Counted from the first letter of the stretch, positions 18,082 to 27,435 are shown. The stretch is DNA of 64,000 nt from Protaetiibacter larvae (GCF_008365275.1 NZ_CP043504.1:248001-312000); one strand, 5' to 3'. Notes: generated by a model from the letters alone, not told the origin. A program made the numbers and translations.

Positions 18082-18116
18082 GAAGGGCGCCGCCCCCGTG
18101 GGGTGCGGCGCCCTTC
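18082..18116 (-). terminator. Terminator of the rplJ-rplL transcript
   Basis: Twelve-base arms GAAGGGCGCCGC (18082-18093) and GCGGCGCCCTTC (18105-18116) form a very stable stem just after the rplL stop. Confidence 0.8.
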
Positions 18117-18135
18117 GTGCTGGTGCGTGAGGTCC

Positions 18136-18528
18136 TTACTTGAGGACGACGGTCGCGCCGGCCTCCTCGAGCTGAGCCTTGGCCTTCTCGGCGGCCTCCT
18201 TGTTGACGCCCTCGAGGACGGTGCTCGGGGCACCGTCGACGACGGCCTTGGCCTCGCCGAGGCCGAGGCTCGTGAGCGCGCGGACCTCCTTGATGACCTG
18301 GATCTTCTTGTCGCCGGCGGCCTCGAGGACGACGTCGAACGAGTCCTTCTCCTCGACCTCCGAGGCCTCGCCGCCGGCGCCACCGGCGGCGGGGGCGGCC
18401 GCGACGGCGACCGGAGCGGCGGCGGTGACCTCGAAGGTCTCCTCGAACTTCTTGACGAACTCGGACAGCTCGATGAGCGAAAGCTCCTTGAACGCCTCGA
18501 GCAGCTCGTCGGTGCTGAGCTTGGCCAT
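18136..18528 (-). CDS. rplL: 50S ribosomal protein L7/L12
   Basis: The 130-residue ribosomal stalk protein recruits translation GTPases. The N-terminal dimerisation region [17 protein letters not shown] is followed by an Ala/Gly-rich hinge (about 36-56) and the C-terminal domain [36 protein letters not shown]. The ATG at 18528 has an AAGGAG site; in-frame codons upstream are leader sequence. It follows rplJ by 81 bases. Confidence 0.98.
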   Translation of the reverse strand: MAKLSTDELLEAFKELSLIELSEFVKKFEETFEVTAAAPVAVAAAPAAGGAGGEASEVEEKDSFDVVLEAAGDKKIQVIKEVRALTSLGLGEAKAVVDGAPSTVLEGVNKEAAEKAKAQLEEAGATVVLK

Positions 18529-18609
18529 GTGATTCTCCTTAGCTGTGGGGCTCGCGCCCCGGGGTTGTGACTCCGACGGGGATCCGCCGGACATGTCTGG
18601 GTACGAGCG

Positions 18610-19125
18610 TCAGCTCGCGGATTCCTGCTTCTCGCGCAGTGCGTCGACCGTACGGACGGCCTTCGACAGCGGCGCGTTGAACAGGTAGGCAGCTCCGAAC
18701 AGCGAGGCCTTGAAGGCACCGGCCAGCTTGGCCAGCAGCACCTCACGGCTCTCGAGATCGGCGAGCTTGCCCACCTCGGCGGCGGTCAGAGGGGCACCGT
18801 CGAAGTACCCGCCCTTGACCACGAGCAGAGGATTTGCCTTGGCGAAGTCACGCAGAGCCTTCGCGACGGTGACGGTGTCACCGTGCACGAACGCGATCGC
18901 CGAAGGGCCCTCGAGGAGGTCGTCGAGACCCTCCACACCGGCTTCCTTCGCGGCGATCTTGGTCAGCGTGTTCTTCACCACGGCGTAGCTCGCGTTCTCA
19001 CGGATGTTGCCGCGCAGCTGCTTGAGCTGGGCAACGGTGAGACCGCGGTACTCGGTGAGCACGATCGCGTTCGAACTGCGGAAGTTCTCCGTCAGCTCGG
19101 CGACCGTGGTTTCCTTGTTCGCCAT
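18610..19125 (-). CDS. rplJ: 50S ribosomal protein L10
   Basis: The 171-residue protein anchors L7/L12 dimers to the ribosome. Its N-terminus [37 protein letters not shown] and the C-terminal helix that binds L12 are typical. The ATG at 19125 follows AAGGAG; an in-frame ATG at 19197 lies in the leader. Expression is probably autoregulated through the structured leader upstream. Confidence 0.98.
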   Translation of the reverse strand: MANKETTVAELTENFRSSNAIVLTEYRGLTVAQLKQLRGNIRENASYAVVKNTLTKIAAKEAGVEGLDDLLEGPSAIAFVHGDTVTVAKALRDFAKANPLLVVKGGYFDGAPLTAAEVGKLADLESREVLLAKLAGAFKASLFGAAYLFNAPLSKAVRTVDALREKQESAS

Positions 19126-19129
19126 GGCG

Positions 19130-19320
19130 CTCCTTGTCGTTGTGGATGTCACGCCGAAGGATGCTGCCCCATGAAAAAAGCTCCGGCGCATGCGCACGGA
19201 GCAGATCCGGCCGGAGATCCCGACTCGGTTACTTCACACGCCTGCGCGGGCCCTCTCACGAGGCTTCGTCCACGGCCCGCAAGCGGGCACGCGGAGACCA
19301 GCGGTCTTCGGCATGCCCAG
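19130..19320 (-). ncRNA. rplJ-rplL leader RNA (L10 leader) with attenuator-like hairpin
   Basis: About 190 bases upstream of rplJ contain no gene and are rich in complementary segments. A GCTCCG/CGGAGC stem (19180-19185 with 19197-19202) is followed in the transcript by six U residues (19174-19179), an intrinsic-terminator shape. L10-leader RNAs at this site are known to bind L10(L12) and control translation or readthrough. The exact Rfam fit was not tested. Confidence 0.7.
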
Positions 19321-19324
19321 GCTA

Positions 19325-20098
19325 TCACACCTCGGGCGGTGCGAACTCCGACGGCGGCGACACCTCGCCTGCACCGTGCAGGGATGCCGGCGCCTCCGTC
19401 GGATGTCGCGCGGCGCGCACGCGCGGAAGCAGGGCGAGCGCCACGACGATGATCGCGAGCAGCACGACGACGGTCGCGATCGCGAAGCCGAGCCCCGCGT
19501 TCGGGTCCGCCGCCGCGGCCTCGGGCACCGCCTCGGGCGCCACGAGCGCGAGCCTCGCCACCTCGGTCGGAGCCGTCACCCCCGACCGCCCGGTGACGAG
19601 CGGCGTGGCCACCTCGGCGACGACGGCGAACCACGCCTCGGCGGCTCGATCGTGCACGAGACGGGCATCATCCGGGACCGCCGCGAGCGCGGCGGCCGCC
19701 GCCGCGTCGGCCGTGAACTCGGCGAGCTCGGGTGCGTCGCCCTCGGGGTTGATCCACACGATCGCCACCCCGACCGGCTCCTCGCCGAGCGACACCGGCA
19801 CCGCCCACTCGTTCAGCATCCGCGTGGGGTCGCCCTCGAGCTCGCCCGCGAGGCGCGCATCCGTCCAGGTGAAGATCCTCGAGATCGGTCCGGGCGTCGT
19901 CGTCTCGTCGAACGGGATGCCGCTGCCGTCCGCCGCGGTGCCGTAGACGTCGTCGAGGCTCGCCGCGAGCCCGCCCTGCGTGACGTACTCGCGCACATCG
20001 GCCGGCACCGAGCCGACACTCGCGGCCGCGGGCGCGGCGGCCAGCATGGTGAGGGCGGCAAGAGCCAGGGGAACGAACGCTCGGGCGGCGGATCGCAT
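19325..20098 (-). CDS. Secreted, membrane-anchored protein of unknown function
   Basis: The 257-residue protein has an N-terminal signal peptide (RAFVPLALAALTMLAAAPAAAS), an extracytoplasmic region of about 180 residues and one C-terminal membrane helix (GFAIATVVVLLAIIVVALALL) with an Arg-rich cytoplasmic tail. The layout resembles the TPM-domain family, but I cannot confirm that by motif. It starts five bases after the histidine kinase stop on the same strand, so it may belong to that operon. Confidence 0.75.
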   Translation of the reverse strand: MRSAARAFVPLALAALTMLAAAPAAASVGSVPADVREYVTQGGLAASLDDVYGTAADGSGIPFDETTTPGPISRIFTWTDARLAGELEGDPTRMLNEWAVPVSLGEEPVGVAIVWINPEGDAPELAEFTADAAAAAALAAVPDDARLVHDRAAEAWFAVVAEVATPLVTGRSGVTAPTEVARLALVAPEAVPEAAAADPNAGLGFAIATVVVLLAIIVVALALLPRVRAARHPTEAPASLHGAGEVSPPSEFAPPEV

Positions 20099-20103
20099 GG
20101 CGC

Positions 20104-21552
20104 TCAGTCTGGCAGGTGGCTCGCGTCTGCGGCATCCGGGCGGCGGAGCGGCAGCCGCACCACGAAACGGGTGTCGCCCGGCACGCTGAACACCTCGATC
20201 CGGCCGCCATGCGCCTCCACGACGGCCGCGACGATCGCGAGCCCCAGGCCTGTGCTTCCGGTGGCGCGCGAACGGGAGGCGTCGCCGCGGGCGAAGCGCT
20301 CGAACAGACGCGGGCGCAGCTCCTCCGGGATGCCGGGACCGTCATCGGCGAAGGTGAGGGTCGCCTCGTCCGCATCGGAGGCGAGGGTCACCGTCACGAC
20401 GGTGCCCGCCGGCGTGTGCCGGTGGGCGTTGCCGAGCAGGTTCACGACGAGCTGGTGGATGCGTGCGGCGTCGGCCTCGATCGTGAGCGGCGGATCCGGT
20501 GCCACCACCTCCCACTCGTGGTCGGGGGCCGCCGCGTAGGCGTCGCCGACGGCATCCGTCACAAGGCGCACGAGCTCCACCTCGCCGAACACGAGCCCCT
20601 GCCCCTCGTCGAGCCGGGCGAGCTCGAGCAGCTCCTCGACGAGCGCCGTCATGCGGATCGACTCCGACTCGATGCGGTCGAGCGAGCGGATGGCGTCGGC
20701 GGGCAGCTCGTCGTCGATGCGGCGGGTGAGCTCGGCGTAGCCGCGGATGGAGGCGAGCGGCGTGCGCAGCTCGTGGCTCGCATCCGCCACGAAGCGCCGC
20801 ACCTTCTCCTCCGAGGCCTGGCGGGCCACGAGGGCGTGCTCGACGTGCCCCAGCAGCCGGTTGAGCGCGGCACCGACCTGCCCGACCTCGGTGCGCGGGT
20901 CCGCCTCGGCATCCGGGACCCGCTCCGGGATCGTCGCGTCGCCCGACGCCAGCTGCAACTCGGTGACGCGCGTCGCGGTCTCGGTGACCCGGCCGAGCGG
21001 CCGGAGCGCGACCCGCACGATCGCCACGGCACCCGCGGCCGCGATCACGAGCGCGCCGGCCGTCACGAGGGCGAAGACGAGCGCGAGGTCGCGAGTGGTG
21101 CCGTCCACGTCGTCCATCGAGAGGGCCACCGCGAGAACCGAGCCGTCGGCGGTGCTCTCCAGCACCACGCGGTAGGCGCCCAGCCGCGGGATGTCGATCG
21201 TCGCGGGCTGCCGGGAGCGGGTCGAGAACAGCCGCTCCAGCTGCGCTGCCGTGAGCTCGGTCGCATCCCCTGAGCTCGTCGTGACGATGCCGCGCGCGTT
21301 CTGGCCGGGCACGGCGACCCCCACCACGAGACCCGTGCGCAGCAGATCCGAGCCGCCCGGCAGTTGCGCGCCGCTGCCGGGACCCACCCATGAGCGCATG
21401 ACGTCCTGCACCTGGCCGTCGAGCCGCTCGAGCAGGTTCTGACGCAGCGCGATCACGCTCACGGTGCCGATCAGGATGCCGAGGAGCGCCACGAGCGCCA
21501 CCACGCCCAGCGCGAGGCGCCGACGTATCGACCAGGGCGCACCTCGCGTCAT
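20104..21552 (-). CDS. Sensor histidine kinase of a two-component system
   Basis: The 482-residue membrane kinase has helices near 12-34 and 155-180 bracketing an extracytoplasmic sensor, then a HAMP domain (VRVALRPLGRVTETATRVTELQ). His260 in FVADASHELRTPLASIRGYAEL is the phosphorylated residue, and the ATPase domain has LVVNLLGNAHRHTP, FADDGPGIPEE and GSTGLGLAIV. Its start overlaps the stop of the upstream response regulator by four bases (ATGA). The signal is unknown. Confidence 0.93.
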   Translation of the reverse strand: MTRGAPWSIRRRLALGVVALVALLGILIGTVSVIALRQNLLERLDGQVQDVMRSWVGPGSGAQLPGGSDLLRTGLVVGVAVPGQNARGIVTTSSGDATELTAAQLERLFSTRSRQPATIDIPRLGAYRVVLESTADGSVLAVALSMDDVDGTTRDLALVFALVTAGALVIAAAGAVAIVRVALRPLGRVTETATRVTELQLASGDATIPERVPDAEADPRTEVGQVGAALNRLLGHVEHALVARQASEEKVRRFVADASHELRTPLASIRGYAELTRRIDDELPADAIRSLDRIESESIRMTALVEELLELARLDEGQGLVFGEVELVRLVTDAVGDAYAAAPDHEWEVVAPDPPLTIEADAARIHQLVVNLLGNAHRHTPAGTVVTVTLASDADEATLTFADDGPGIPEELRPRLFERFARGDASRSRATGSTGLGLAIVAAVVEAHGGRIEVFSVPGDTRFVVRLPLRRPDAADASHLPD

Positions 21553-22283
21553 GCGGCCGGCTTGATGAGATAGCCCACCCCGCGCACGGTGTGGATGAGC
21601 GGCGGGCCGTCGGCCTCGATCTTCTTGCGCAGGTAGGAGATGTAGAGCTCCACGATGCTCGAGCGGCCCTCGAAGTCGTAGCTCCAGACGCGGTCGAGGA
21701 TCTGCAGCTTGCTGACCACGCGGCGCGGGTTCCGCATGAGATAGCGCAGCAGCTCGAACTCCTTCGCGGTGAGCTCGATCGCACGGCCCGCGCGGGTCAC
21801 CTCATAGCTCTCCTCGTCGAGGGTCAGATCCCCCACCCGCAGCACGGGGTCGGTGTAGCCGGAGACGGCGTGCCCGCTGCGACGCAGCAGGGCGCGCAGC
21901 CGTGCGACGACCTCCTCGAGGCTGAACGGTTTCGTGACATAGTCGTCGCCGCCCGCGGTGAGACCCACGATGCGATCGGCGACGGCATCCTTCGCGGTGA
22001 GGAAGAGCACCGCCACATCGTTGCCGCTCGCGCGCAGCCGCCCCAGCACCTCGAGACCGTCGAGGCCGGGCATCATGATGTCGAGCACGACCACGTCGGG
22101 GGCGAAGCTGCGCGCCTTGGCGAGGGCGGAGGCCCCGTCGGTGGCCGTCTCCACCTGCCATCCCTCGTAGCGCAGCGCGAGCTGGATGAGCTCGACGAGC
22201 GCGGGCTCGTCGTCGACGACGAGCGCACGCACGGGCGAGCCGTCGGGGCGCGTGAGAAGCGGTGCGGTTGCGGGGGTGCTCAC
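21549..22283 (-). CDS. OmpR-family response regulator
   Basis: The 244-residue regulator has a receiver domain (acidic Asp24-Asp25, phosphoacceptor Asp68 in VVVLDIMMPG, Lys in YVTKPFS) and a winged-helix DNA-binding domain (LTAKEFELLRYLMRNPRRVVSKLQIL ... IVELYISYLRKKI ... VRGVGYLIKP). It starts with GTG at 22283 and is the first gene of an operon with the cognate kinase. Targets are not evident here. Confidence 0.95.
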   Translation of the reverse strand: MSTPATAPLLTRPDGSPVRALVVDDEPALVELIQLALRYEGWQVETATDGASALAKARSFAPDVVVLDIMMPGLDGLEVLGRLRASGNDVAVLFLTAKDAVADRIVGLTAGGDDYVTKPFSLEEVVARLRALLRRSGHAVSGYTDPVLRVGDLTLDEESYEVTRAGRAIELTAKEFELLRYLMRNPRRVVSKLQILDRVWSYDFEGRSSIVELYISYLRKKIEADGPPLIHTVRGVGYLIKPAA

Positions 22284-22423
22284 GGTGTCGATTCTCGCCG
22301 CGGGGCTGAATGTTTCCTATGCGGCGTCTTGGAGATTCCGATGCCCGTGGGCTCGAGACGCGTCCCTGCGCGTCGCTCCTCGAAATCAGCGGCGCCGTCG
22401 CACCCGTAGGCGACAATGTCCAG

Positions 22424-23026
22424 GTGCACCCCACCCTCGCGCTCTTCGACACCCCGCCGGTGCCGTACCGCGATCGGGTGGTCGCCGACGCCTCCGATCG
22501 GGTGTCGTGGCTGCGCGAGCGCTCCCGCGGGGTGACCGCCACGGACGTCGCCCGCCTCTCCGGCGAGAAGGCCATCCGCGCCGTCGCCACCGACAAGCTG
22601 CTCGGCTCGAGCTTCTCCGGCAACGCCTACACGCGCCACGGCACCGAGCGCGAGCCCGAGATCGGCCGGTGGGTGGCGCGCCACCACGCGGGGATGAGCG
22701 GCAACACGGCCCTCTTCCACGCCGACGGCAACCGAGCGCACCTCGCGACACCCGACGGCATCCGGGAGCGCGGTGGCGCGCTCGAGCTGTGCGAGATCAA
22801 GACCACCCGCAGCGCCTGGCGCACGATCCCCCGGCACTACCTGCGGCAGGTGTGGTGGCAGCAGTACGTGCTGGGCGCCGAACGCACCCTCGTGGTGTGG
22901 GAGCAGCACGACGACTTCGTGCCGGTCAGCGGGGTGCCCGAGACCCGCTGGGTGGAGCGTGACGACGACGAGATCCACCGCCTGGTGCGGCTCGCCGACC
23001 AGCTGCTCGACGCGATGCACCGCTGA
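22424..23026 (+). CDS. YqaJ-like (lambda exonuclease-fold) nuclease-domain protein
   Basis: The protein of about 200 residues shows the YqaJ/viral recombinase layout: SWLRERSRGVTATDVARLSG, then NAYTRHGTEREPEIGRWVA (conserved Glu), then LELCEIKTTRSAW (the catalytic E-x-K) and HYLRQVWWQQYVLGAERTLVVWEQHD. Phage relatives are recombination exonucleases; this one is a lone chromosomal gene with no phage neighbours, so its role is open. The GTG at 22424 is chosen because GACAAT lies six bases upstream, fitting a leaderless start; an ATG at 22310 would give a longer product. Divergent from the response regulator. Confidence 0.7.
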   Translation: MHPTLALFDTPPVPYRDRVVADASDRVSWLRERSRGVTATDVARLSGEKAIRAVATDKLLGSSFSGNAYTRHGTEREPEIGRWVARHHAGMSGNTALFHADGNRAHLATPDGIRERGGALELCEIKTTRSAWRTIPRHYLRQVWWQQYVLGAERTLVVWEQHDDFVPVSGVPETRWVERDDDEIHRLVRLADQLLDAMHR

Positions 23027-23131
23027 GCCGGACCGGGCATCCGGTGAAGTTAGCAGCACGGTGACATCCGCGAAACATCGGTGACTCATGTCCCGCGTTG
23101 AATATGTTTCGAGGCGGAAGGGCCAGAGAAC

Positions 23132-24097
23132 ATGACCACGATGCGGGCCGTGACCTTCGCGGAGCCGGGCGGACCGGAAGTCCTCGAGACCACGACGGCA
23201 GCCGTTCCCACCCGGGTGAATGCGGAGCTGCTCATCCGGGTGATCGCCGCGGGCGTCAACCCGATCGACGCGAAGACCCGCGCCGGGAAGGGCGCCTGGC
23301 CGGGCGTCACGGCGACGCCCGTGGTGCTCGGCAACGACTTCTCGGGGGTCGTCGTCGAGGCGCCCTACGAGTCGTTCCCCCTGCAGCCGGGCACCGAGGT
23401 GTACGGCATGGGCATGGTGCCGCGGATGAGCGGCGCCTACGCGGAATACCTCACGGTGAGCGCGCTGAGCGTGGCGCGCAAGCCGCCGTCGCTCTCGCAC
23501 GTGGAGGCGGCCGCGGTGCCGCTCGCCGGGCTCACGGCGTGGGGCATGGTCGTCGAGACCGCGAAGGCGCACGAGGGGCAGCGGATGCTGATCCACGCGG
23601 GCGCCGGCGGGGTGGGGCATTTCGCGGTGCAGTTCGCGGCCTACTTCGGGGCGCACGTGATCGCCACCGGGTCCGCCCGCAACGCGGCGTTCCTGCGGGA
23701 GCTCGGCGCATCGGAGGTGCTCGACTACACGGAGCGCGCCTTCGACGAGGCCGTGGACGCGGTCGACACGGTCATCGACCTGGTGGGCAATGTGGGTGGC
23801 GACACCGGCTCGCGCTCGCTGCGCGTGCTGCGCCCCGGCGGACTGTACGTGAACGGCCCCACGGGTTCGTTCCCGACGATGGCGGCCGAGGCGGACGCGC
23901 TCGGGGTGCGGGCGACCGGCTACCGGGTGGCGCCGGATGCAGCGACCCTCGCCATCATCACGCGCCTCATCGAGTCGGGCGATGTGCGGGTGTACGTGGA
24001 CCGGGTGCTGCCCCTGGAGGAGGCAGCCGAGGCCCACACCCTCATCGAGTCGGGCCACACCCGCGGCAAGATCGTCCTCACCGTCGCCGAAGGCTGA
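23132..24097 (+). CDS. NADP-dependent quinone oxidoreductase-like protein (MDR family)
   Basis: The 321-residue protein is a zinc-free medium-chain reductase: MRAVTFAEPGGPEVLE start, AAGVNPIDAKTRAG, LGNDFSGVV, and the nucleotide-binding segment RMLIHAGAGGVGHFAVQFAAYFGAHVIATGS. No zinc-ligand cysteine cluster is present. It likely reduces quinones or reactive enones. It is monocistronic, with an AT-rich TTGAATATG upstream near 23097 that could act as a -10 region. Confidence 0.87.
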   Translation: MTTMRAVTFAEPGGPEVLETTTAAVPTRVNAELLIRVIAAGVNPIDAKTRAGKGAWPGVTATPVVLGNDFSGVVVEAPYESFPLQPGTEVYGMGMVPRMSGAYAEYLTVSALSVARKPPSLSHVEAAAVPLAGLTAWGMVVETAKAHEGQRMLIHAGAGGVGHFAVQFAAYFGAHVIATGSARNAAFLRELGASEVLDYTERAFDEAVDAVDTVIDLVGNVGGDTGSRSLRVLRPGGLYVNGPTGSFPTMAAEADALGVRATGYRVAPDAATLAIITRLIESGDVRVYVDRVLPLEEAAEAHTLIESGHTRGKIVLTVAEG

Positions 24098-24173
24098 GGT
24101 CGCGGGACATCTCGGCGGCACGGGAGGCACCCGCGTGCCGGTGTCGACCTCTCGTCGCGGGCGTCTCGCGCCG

Positions 24174-24698
24174 TCAGAGCGGGCGCTCGAACACGAAGTC
24201 GTCCTCGTAGCGGTCGCCCACGAGGAAACGCTTGGTGCCGACGCGCGCGAACCCATGCTTGCCGTAGAAGCGCTGGGCGCGCTCGTTCAGCTGGTTGACC
24301 CCCAGCCAGACGCCCGCGACCCCGCGCTCGCGCGCCGCGTCGAGGACCGCACCCATCAGCGCGCTCGCGGCCCCCGCGCCGTGGTGGTCGGGATGCACGT
24401 AGCACTTGCTCAGCTCGACCGTGGGGCGGATGCGGACCGCGGCGGCGACGTCGGCATCCGCCGGCTCCCCCGCGACGAGCATCGCGTAGCCGACGAGCTG
24501 TCCGTCGACCTCGGCGAGCAGCACATCCCTCGCGGCATCGGCGAGATAGTCCGCGAACCTCGCCTCGCTGAGGTTCGCGGCGAGGAATGCGGCTATCGAC
24601 TCCGCGGTCACGTGCGGCGGGCAGGCGAGCGGAAAGGTGAGGGCCGCGAGGGCGGCGAGCGGGGCGGCATCCGTCCCGTCCGCCGCTCGCACCCGCAC
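24174..24698 (-). CDS. GNAT-family N-acetyltransferase
   Basis: The 174-residue protein shows the GNAT core: VGYAMLVAG on beta-4, then ELSKCYVHPDHHGAGAASALMGAVLDAARERG (acetyl-CoA pyrophosphate loop, variant of Q/RxxGxG/A) and a VWLGVNQLNERAQRFYGKHGF finish typical of the family. GTG start. Substrate unknown. It converges with the oxidoreductase gene. Confidence 0.87.
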   Translation of the reverse strand: MRVRAADGTDAAPLAALAALTFPLACPPHVTAESIAAFLAANLSEARFADYLADAARDVLLAEVDGQLVGYAMLVAGEPADADVAAAVRIRPTVELSKCYVHPDHHGAGAASALMGAVLDAARERGVAGVWLGVNQLNERAQRFYGKHGFARVGTKRFLVGDRYEDDFVFERPL

Positions 24699-24750
24699 AC
24701 CCTCACCCTATTCCGCGAGCGCTGCCCGAACCGGCGCCGGGGGTGCGGGG

Positions 24751-25317
24751 TCAGCCGACGGGGGCGAGCCGGTGCTCCAGCACCTGCAGGAACGCGCCGA
24801 TCCAGGGACCGTTGTCGGGCCAGGCGCGGCCGGTGACCAGGTTGCCGTCGACGACCGCGCCGCCGTTCTCGAAGAAGCCGCCCGCCGTCTCCACGTCGAC
24901 CGCGAGCGCCGGGTAGGCGGAGGAGGTGCGTCCCTTCAGGGTGCCCGCCGCGGCGAGCAGCAGCGGGCCGTGGCAGAGGGCGGCGACCGGCGCATCCGCC
25001 TCCATGAAGTGCCGCACGATGCGCTTGGCGTCCTCGTCGTTGCGGATGTACTCGGGCGCCCGGCCACCGGGGACGACGAGCGCGACGTAGTCGGAGGGGT
25101 CGACGTCGCGGAAGGCGATGTCGGCATCCCAGGTGTGGCCGAGCTTCTCGGTGTAGGTGTCGAAGCCGTCGACGAAGTCATGCACCACGAACTGCAGCTT
25201 CTTCTTCTCGGGCGCCGCGATGTGCACCTCGTAGCCCGCCTCCTGCAGGCGCTGGTAGGGGTAGAAGACCTCGAGGGTCTCCGCAGCGTCACCGGTCAGG
25301 ATGATGATCTTGGCCAT
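24751..25317 (-). CDS. DJ-1/PfpI-family protein
   Basis: The 188-residue protein belongs to the class I glutamine-amidotransferase-like superfamily, with nucleophile Cys115 in APVAALCHGPLLLAAAG and YVALVVPGGRAPEYIRND before it. Relatives act as proteases, glyoxalases or deglycases; which applies is not resolvable here. The ATG at 25317 has GAGGAGG seven bases upstream, so a longer in-frame reading to 25536 is rejected. Confidence 0.9.
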   Translation of the reverse strand: MAKIIILTGDAAETLEVFYPYQRLQEAGYEVHIAAPEKKKLQFVVHDFVDGFDTYTEKLGHTWDADIAFRDVDPSDYVALVVPGGRAPEYIRNDEDAKRIVRHFMEADAPVAALCHGPLLLAAAGTLKGRTSSAYPALAVDVETAGGFFENGGAVVDGNLVTGRAWPDNGPWIGAFLQVLEHRLAPVG

Positions 25318-25393
25318 GGGCCGACCTCCTCGTCGGGGATGGCGCCGGATGCGCCGATCCGTCGAGTCGATCATCCGCCCGCGTCGGGCAAAG

Positions 25394-25424
25394 CGAAAGG
25401 GCCCGCACGCGGCGGGCCCTTTCG
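25394..25424 (-). terminator. Terminator downstream of rplK-rplA
   Basis: Thirteen-base perfect arms CGAAAGGGCCCGC (25394-25406) and GCGGGCCCTTTCG (25412-25424) with a five-base loop sit 15 bases after the rplA stop. Confidence 0.88.
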
Positions 25425-25438
25425 GAGATGATCTGTGC

Positions 25439-26128
25439 TTACAAGGAAGCCACGTCGAGCGGCACGCCGGGACCGAAGGTGGTCGAGAGCGACCCCTTCT
25501 GGATGTAGCGGCCCTTCGACGAGGACGGCTTGGCACGCTGGATCTCGTCGAGCGCGGCCTTGAAGTTCTCGTTCAGCTGGTCGGCGGTGAAGCCGGCCTT
25601 GCCGATGACGAAGTGCACGTTGGCGTGCTTGTCGACACGGAACTCGATCTTGCCGCCCTTGATGTCGGAGACGGCCTTGGCCACATCCGGCGTCACGGTG
25701 CCGGTCTTGGGGTTCGGCATGAGGCCGCGGGGGCCGAGCACCTTGCCCAGACGACCGACCTGACCCATGAGCTCGGGCGTCGAGACGGCCGAGTCGAAGG
25801 CGGTGTAGCCGCCGGCGACCTTCTCGATGAGCTCGGCGCCGCCGACCTCGTCCGCGCCGGCGGCGATCGCGGCCTCGGCCGCGGGGCCGGTGGCGAACAC
25901 GATGACGCGGGCGGTCTTGCCGGTGCCGTGGGGCAGGATGACGGTGCCGCGCACCATCTGGTCGGCCTTACGGGGGTCGACGCCGAGCTTCAGCGCGACC
26001 TCGACGGTGGAGTCGAACTTCTTCGACCCGGTCTCCTTGACGACGGCGACAGCCTCGCCGGGACCGTAGAACTTGCCGGCCTCGATCTTCTCAGCGGCGG
26101 CGCGGTAGGCCTTGGACTTCTGAGCCAT
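25439..26128 (-). CDS. rplA: 50S ribosomal protein L1
   Basis: The 229-residue L1-stalk protein contains [15 protein letters not shown] and [22 protein letters not shown], hallmark L1 segments. The ATG at 26128 lies two bases downstream of the rplK stop, so the two are cotranscribed. L1 usually represses its own operon by binding the message. In most actinobacteria nusG stands just upstream of rplK; here nusG is about 9.5 kb away. Confidence 0.98.
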   Translation of the reverse strand: MAQKSKAYRAAAEKIEAGKFYGPGEAVAVVKETGSKKFDSTVEVALKLGVDPRKADQMVRGTVILPHGTGKTARVIVFATGPAAEAAIAAGADEVGGAELIEKVAGGYTAFDSAVSTPELMGQVGRLGKVLGPRGLMPNPKTGTVTPDVAKAVSDIKGGKIEFRVDKHANVHFVIGKAGFTADQLNENFKAALDEIQRAKPSSSKGRYIQKGSLSTTFGPGVPLDVASL

Positions 26129-26130
26129 GA

Positions 26131-26562
26131 TTACGCCTCCACCGTGATCCCCATCGACCGGGCGGTGCCGGCGATGATCTTCTCTGCAGCCTCGATGTCG
26201 TTCGCGTTGAGGTCGACCTGCTTGAGCTCGGCGATCTCGCGGACCTGCGCACGGCTGAGCTTCGCGACCTTGACGGTGTGCGGGGTCGACGACCCCTTCT
26301 GCACGCCGGCGGCCTTCTTGATGAGCTCGGCGGCGGGCGGGGTCTTGAGGATGAACGTGAACGAGCGGTCCTCGTACACGGTGATCTCGACCGGGATGAC
26401 GTTGCCGCGCTGAGCCTCGGTGGCCGCGTTGTACGCCTTGCAGAACTCCATGATGTTCACGCCGTGCTGACCCAGGGCCGGGCCGATGGGCGGGGCCGGG
26501 TTGGCGAGACCAGCCTTGATCTGGAGCTTGATCAGGCCGGTCACCTTCTTCTTCGGTGCCAT
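26131..26562 (-). CDS. rplK: 50S ribosomal protein L11
   Basis: The 143-residue protein has the Pro-rich N-terminal domain ([26 protein letters not shown]) and the rRNA-binding C-terminal domain. It is the first gene of the rplK-rplA unit. About 145 bases upstream are non-coding and shared with the divergent LysE-type gene; a CATAGT hexamer near 26682-26687 on the minus strand could be its -10 box, leaving a long 5' leader. Confidence 0.98.
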   Translation of the reverse strand: MAPKKKVTGLIKLQIKAGLANPAPPIGPALGQHGVNIMEFCKAYNAATEAQRGNVIPVEITVYEDRSFTFILKTPPAAELIKKAAGVQKGSSTPHTVKVAKLSRAQVREIAELKQVDLNANDIEAAEKIIAGTARSMGITVEA

Positions 26563-26706
26563 GTTCTCTTTCTCTCGTCGAACGAGGTCTGTGCCGTTGC
26601 GGCCAGTGCCTCACTCTCCCGCCATCCGGTTGGATGCGGTCTGCGGTCGCGCGGGCGCGGAAGCGCCTGGGCAACCTGACTATGGTACACGCATTACCCT
26701 CGAGTC

Positions 26707-27339
26707 ATGGTCCCTCCCGCGAACCTCGGTGCTTTCGCGATCGCCGCGATCCTGCTCATCCTGCTGCCCGGCCCGAGCATCCTGTTCGTGATCGGACGCT
26801 CGATCGCCTACGGGCGCATCGCGGGGGTGCTCTCGGTGGTCGGGAATGCGCTCGGGATGCTGCCGCTGCTGACACTCGTGGCGCTCGGGGTGGGTGCGCT
26901 CGTGGCGGAGTCGGTGGTGATCTTCACGATCATCAAGATCGTGGGGGCCGGCTACTTGGTGTATCTGGGCATCCAGGCGATCCGGCACCGGAACGTGCCG
27001 GCGGCCGAGGACTCCGGGGCGCCGCGATCCGCGTGGCGGCTGCTCGCGGAGGGTTTCGTGGTGGGGGTGACGAACCCGAAGACGATCGCGTTCTTCGTGG
27101 CGGTGCTGCCGCAGTTCGTCGACTACCACGCGGGCTCGATCCCGCTGCAGCTGGGTGAGCTGGGGCTGGTGTTCTTCACCCTCGCGCTGATCTGCGACTC
27201 GTGCTGGGCGCTCGCCGCCGGCACCGCCCGCGCCTGGTTCGCGACCTCGCCGAAGCGGATCGCGCGGCTGCGCGCCACGGGCGGCGGCATGATGATCGGC
27301 CTCGGCGGCGTGCTGCTGTTCACCGGTTCGAAGCAGTAG
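26707..27339 (+). CDS. LysE/RhtB-family amino acid exporter
   Basis: The 210-residue membrane protein begins AFAIAAILLILLPGPSILFVIGRSIAYGR, the LysE-superfamily first helix with the conserved PGP, and has about six helices with GFVVGVTNPKTIAFFVAVLPQFVD. It exports an amino acid or derivative that cannot be named. It is the first gene of the block separating rplK from nusG. Confidence 0.88.
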   Translation: MVPPANLGAFAIAAILLILLPGPSILFVIGRSIAYGRIAGVLSVVGNALGMLPLLTLVALGVGALVAESVVIFTIIKIVGAGYLVYLGIQAIRHRNVPAAEDSGAPRSAWRLLAEGFVVGVTNPKTIAFFVAVLPQFVDYHAGSIPLQLGELGLVFFTLALICDSCWALAAGTARAWFATSPKRIARLRATGGGMMIGLGGVLLFTGSKQ

Positions 27340-27384
27340 TCCGCGTCGCTCGTCGAGCGGCGGCGAGGGGGTCACACCTCGCCG

Positions 27385-27418
27385 ATCGAGTTCCGCGGCG
27401 CAGCCGCGGTGTATCGAG
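27385..27418. repeat. Palindromic element, family F, left copy
   Basis: GATCGAG, then a CCGCGGCGCAGCCGCGG palindromic core, then GTATCGAGATC. The outer sequence CTCGATAC...CTCGATC is shared, in opposite orientation, with the copy at 36030-36063. The two lie near the two ends of the rplK-nusG insertion. Confidence 0.6.
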
Positions 27419-27435
27419 ATCAGCAGCCGAGGTGC

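Noticed and set aside
26707-27339. The LysE-type gene as part of the defence module
   Set aside because: It lies on the opposite strand from the defence genes and has ordinary base composition; it may simply be a neighbour.
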